In this document: in pieces, positions 6,254 through 7,567 of the stretch
Numbering within the stretch: position 1 is the stretch's first letter
Layout: each line of letters opens with the position of its first letter
Assembly (NCBI GenBank): GCA_023432725.1
Contig: JAEYUH010000029.1
Coordinates: forward strand, 1-7,567
Direction: 5' to 3'
Length of the DNA stretch: 7,567 nucleotides
Source: Actinomycetes bacterium
GTDB taxonomy: Bacteria > Actinomycetota > Actinomycetes > Propionibacteriales > Propionibacteriaceae
Notes under the pieces: generated by a model
The model's database searches: none
The model's input: the letters and a program-made list of their open reading frames with translations, nothing else
What the model was told of the DNA's origin: nothing
Translations under genes and position numbers: made by a program

Positions 6254-6289
6254 GTCAAGCAGACACCGTCGCCCGGATGGTCGCTTGAC
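6254..6289. repeat. Imperfect inverted repeat in the gluQRS-pafB intergenic region
   Basis: GTCAAGC at 6254-6260 and GCTTGAC at 6283-6289 are perfect reverse complements. The pairing continues with GAC (6262-6264) against GTC (6280-6282) if A6261 is bulged, leaving a loop of about 15 bases. It lies upstream of both divergent genes: 20 bases from the gluQRS start and 57 from the pafB start. Possible roles are an operator for a dimeric regulator, a hairpin in the gluQRS leader, or chance. No T-run follows, so a terminator is unlikely. Confidence 0.45.
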
Positions 6290-6309
6290 CGGCCGGCCCG
6301 CCGCTGCGC

Positions 6310-6318
6310 TGCTAGCCT
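6310..6318 (+). promoter_or_regulatory. Likely extended -10 promoter of pafBC
   Basis: TGCTAGCCT combines the TGN extension with a TANNNT -10 hexamer (TAGCCT, 6313-6318), the form often seen for housekeeping sigma factors in GC-rich actinobacteria. Transcription would start near 6325, leaving a leader of about 20 bases that contains the ribosome site. No hexamer resembling TTGACA stands at the normal 16-18 base spacing; the nearest, TTGACC at 6285-6290, is 22 bases away. Confidence 0.45.
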
Positions 6319-6335
6319 CACATCGTCCGAGTACC

Positions 6336-6343
6336 GAGGAAGG
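6336..6343 (+). promoter_or_regulatory. Ribosome binding site of pafB
   Basis: GAGGAAGG precedes the ATG at 6346 by 2 bases, with its GAGGA core 5 bases away. It supports the ATG as the true start. Confidence 0.75.
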
Positions 6344-6345
6344 CC

Positions 6346-7308
6346 ATGGCGCAACGCAAGTCAGAGCGGATCATGAACCTCACGATCTGCCTGCTGCTGG
6401 CGCGCCGGTTCGTGGACAAGGCGTACATCCGTGAGGTCATCGAGGGCTACCGCGGCCTCAGTGACCAGGCCTTCGAACGCAGCTTCGAGCGCGACAAGGA
6501 CGAGCTGCGCAGGATGGGAGTGCCGGTCGAGACCGGCTCCAACGACCCGCTGTTCCCCGACGAGGTCGGCTACCGGATCCGGCGGGCCGATTTCGAGCTG
6601 CCGCCGATCGATTTCACCCCGGTCGAGGCCGCCGTGCTGGGGCTCGCCTCACGAGTGTGGGAGTCCGCCACCCAGGCCGACCAGGCGGTGTCCGCGATGG
6701 CGAAGCTGCGCGCCGCGGGGGTCGACCCCGACCCAACGCGGGTCGACGGGCTGACCCCGGTCGTGGGCGCCAGGGAGCCCGCCTTCGAGGCGCTCTGGGA
6801 GGCCTGCCTCGACCGCCAACCGGTCGGCTTCGACTACCGCGGCCAGACCCGGCGGGTGGAACCGTGGACCATGACCTACCGCCGCGGCGCCTGGTACCTG
6901 CTGGCCTTCGACCGCGATCGCGGCGCCCAGCGGGTGTTCAAGGTCGCGCGCGTGGGACCGGGCGTCTCCCGGCTCGGCAAGGCCGGGTCGTACACAGTCC
7001 CCACCATCGACACCGACGACCTGCTCGCCAGCCTTGAGCCGTCCCCGCCGGACTCGGTGGCGGAACTGGCGATCCGCGGCGACCGGGCGCCCACGCTGCG
7101 TCGTCGGGCCCGTCCGGTGGAGGGGGAGACCGCCGACCTGCCGCCCGGTTTCGCGCGCTACGAGGTCGACTACGCGATCGGGGGAGATCTGGTGGGGGAG
7201 GTCTGCTCCTACGGGCCGGACGTCCTGGTGCTCTCCCCACCCGACCTGCGGGAGGCAGTGATGGCGCAACTTCAGTGGATCGGGGGTGGCCGTCGTGGCG
7301 TCCAGTGA
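6346..7308 (+). CDS. pafB: WYL-domain transcriptional regulator PafB
   Basis: A 320-residue regulator of the PafB family. With PafC it forms a heterodimeric activator that switches on many DNA-repair genes after damage independently of LexA; studies in mycobacteria assign the sensing role to the WYL domains. The N-terminal winged helix-turn-helix covers about residues 1-80 and shows the family start MAQRKSERIMNLTICLLL, then AYIREVIEGY, FERSFERDKDELRRMGVPVE and DEVGYRIRR. A middle helical segment follows (LPPIDFTPVEAAVLGLASRVW, 85-105). The WYL domain spans about 155-240, with VGFDYRGQTRRVEPW (160-174), the WYL triad at 183-185 in GAWYLLAFDRDR, and RVFKVARV (196-203). A C-terminal extension follows to residue 320. 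Length and order are normal. A strong ribosome site and a likely promoter sit just upstream, so pafBC probably has its own transcript. It overlaps pafC. Confidence 0.94.
   Translation: MAQRKSERIMNLTICLLLARRFVDKAYIREVIEGYRGLSDQAFERSFERDKDELRRMGVPVETGSNDPLFPDEVGYRIRRADFELPPIDFTPVEAAVLGLASRVWESATQADQAVSAMAKLRAAGVDPDPTRVDGLTPVVGAREPAFEALWEACLDRQPVGFDYRGQTRRVEPWTMTYRRGAWYLLAFDRDRGAQRVFKVARVGPGVSRLGKAGSYTVPTIDTDDLLASLEPSPPDSVAELAIRGDRAPTLRRRARPVEGETADLPPGFARYEVDYAIGGDLVGEVCSYGPDVLVLSPPDLREAVMAQLQWIGGGRRGVQ
7282..7289 (+). promoter_or_regulatory. Probable ribosome binding site of pafC, inside the end of pafB
   Basis: GGGGGTGG ends 5 bases before the GTG at 7295. It favours this start over the in-frame GTG at 7286, which lies within the G-rich motif itself, and over the GTG at 7313, which has no visible ribosome site. 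Confidence 0.5.
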
Positions 7309-7567
7309 ACAGGTGAACCGGCTGCTGGCCCTCGTCCCCTACCTGCAGGCCCGGCCCGACGGGGCCGGTCTGGCCGACACCGCTGCCGCCTTCGGAGTCT
7401 CCGAGAAGCAGTTGCTCGCCGACCTCGAGGTGTTGTGGTGCTGCGGCCTGCCGCAGGGACTGCCCGGCGACCTCATCGAGGTCGACATCGAGGGGGCCCG
7501 GGGAGGCTGGATCCGGCTGTCCAACGCCGAGTACCTGAGCCGGCCGCTGCGCTTCTCTCCGGATGAG
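7295..7567 (+). CDS. pafC: WYL-domain transcriptional regulator PafC (5' part, runs off the window)
   Basis: The first 91 codons of PafC, partner of PafB. The visible part is the N-terminal winged helix-turn-helix: VNRLLALVPYLQARP (7-21), FGVSEKQLLADLEVLW (36-51), then CGLPQGLPGDLIEVDIE (53-69) and the beta-wing RGGWIRLSNAEYLSRPLRFS (72-91). These match the usual PafC start, in which RLL-LVPY begins about 8 residues from the N-terminus and CGLP-----GDLI follows the recognition helix. The WYL domain should lie beyond the window. The start is GTG at 7295, overlapping the end of pafB by 14 bases; in-frame GTG codons at 7286 and 7313 are alternatives. The overlap points to coupled, balanced synthesis of the two subunits. 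The frame is open to the last base. Confidence 0.9.
   Translation, partial: MASSEQVNRLLALVPYLQARPDGAGLADTAAAFGVSEKQLLADLEVLWCCGLPQGLPGDLIEVDIEGARGGWIRLSNAEYLSRPLRFSPDE

Noticed and set aside
5566..6288. 240-codon plus-strand open frame opposite gluQRS
   Set aside because: GluQRS on the minus strand has all expected catalytic and zinc residues and a strong ribosome site. The plus-strand product has no recognisable feature.
6285..6318. TTGACC (6285-6290) with TAGCCT (6313-6318) as a classic -35/-10 pair
   Set aside because: The spacer is 22 bases, too long for normal sigma-70 type promoters. The TTGAC is better explained as an arm of the inverted repeat, and the -10 has its own TGN extension.
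6290..6318. PafBC-dependent damage promoter motif (TTGTC-GTG, eight bases, TANNNT) ahead of pafB
   Set aside because: The bases at the required distance from TAGCCT are GC-only and do not match the motif.
1..7567. tRNA genes, CRISPR array, insertion sequence or prophage remains
   Set aside because: No cloverleaf-like stretches, regularly spaced repeats, transposase motifs or composition breaks were seen; coding density is nearly complete.

Overview
This is a gene-dense, very GC-rich window (about 70% GC by eye, with strong third-position G/C bias and GTG starts). It reads as chromosomal core from an actinobacterium. The diagnostic genes are a Pup ligase (PafA) and the PafB/PafC pair of WYL regulators, which belong to the actinobacterial Pup-proteasome and DNA-damage neighbourhood. 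The pafA-FKBP-(PAP2)-pafB-pafC arrangement and general protein character made me think of Propionibacteriaceae or a relative, but that genus-level guess is inference only. No mobile element, CRISPR array, rRNA or tRNA gene is visible.

Layout. Positions 1-42 are the last codons of an upstream gene, probably the ParA-like ATPase that usually precedes scpA. Then come scpA (39-881), scpB (874-1491) and rluB (1488-2228), joined by stop/start overlaps and clearly translationally coupled. After only 7 bases follows pafA (2236-3588), then a secreted lipoprotein with two FKBP-type prolyl isomerase domains (3612-4628), then a membrane PAP2 phosphatase (4639-5376). All seven lie on the plus strand with gaps of at most 23 bases, so one long transcript is plausible, perhaps with an internal leaderless promoter before the FKBP gene. 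The minus strand carries gluQRS (5335-6234), whose 3' end overlaps the PAP2 gene tail-to-tail by 42 bases. A 111-base divergent gap (6235-6345) holds a hairpin-like inverted repeat and a likely extended -10 promoter. The window ends with pafB (6346-7308) and the start of pafC (7295 onward, cut by the window edge).

How the genes fit together. ScpA and ScpB are the kleisin and kite subunits that load on SMC for chromosome condensation, and the ParA-like ATPase belongs to the same segregation theme. RluB is a 23S rRNA pseudouridine synthase that travels with scpAB in many bacteria. PafA attaches the small protein Pup to lysines of target proteins. PafB and PafC form a transcriptional activator of the DNA-damage response that historically sits beside pafA. 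The FKBP lipoprotein is a probable extracytoplasmic folding factor and GluQRS modifies tRNA(Asp), so these two look like passengers by location. Neither pup, dop, the proteasome ATPase nor the 20S subunits are in the window.

I did not find a convincing new system. The items most worth a second look are the fusion of the segregation operon to pafA, a palindrome that encodes the same four residues on both strands where PAP2 and gluQRS overlap, the inverted repeat between gluQRS and pafB, and a queuosine-dependent tRNA enzyme in a group where queuosine synthesis is often missing.
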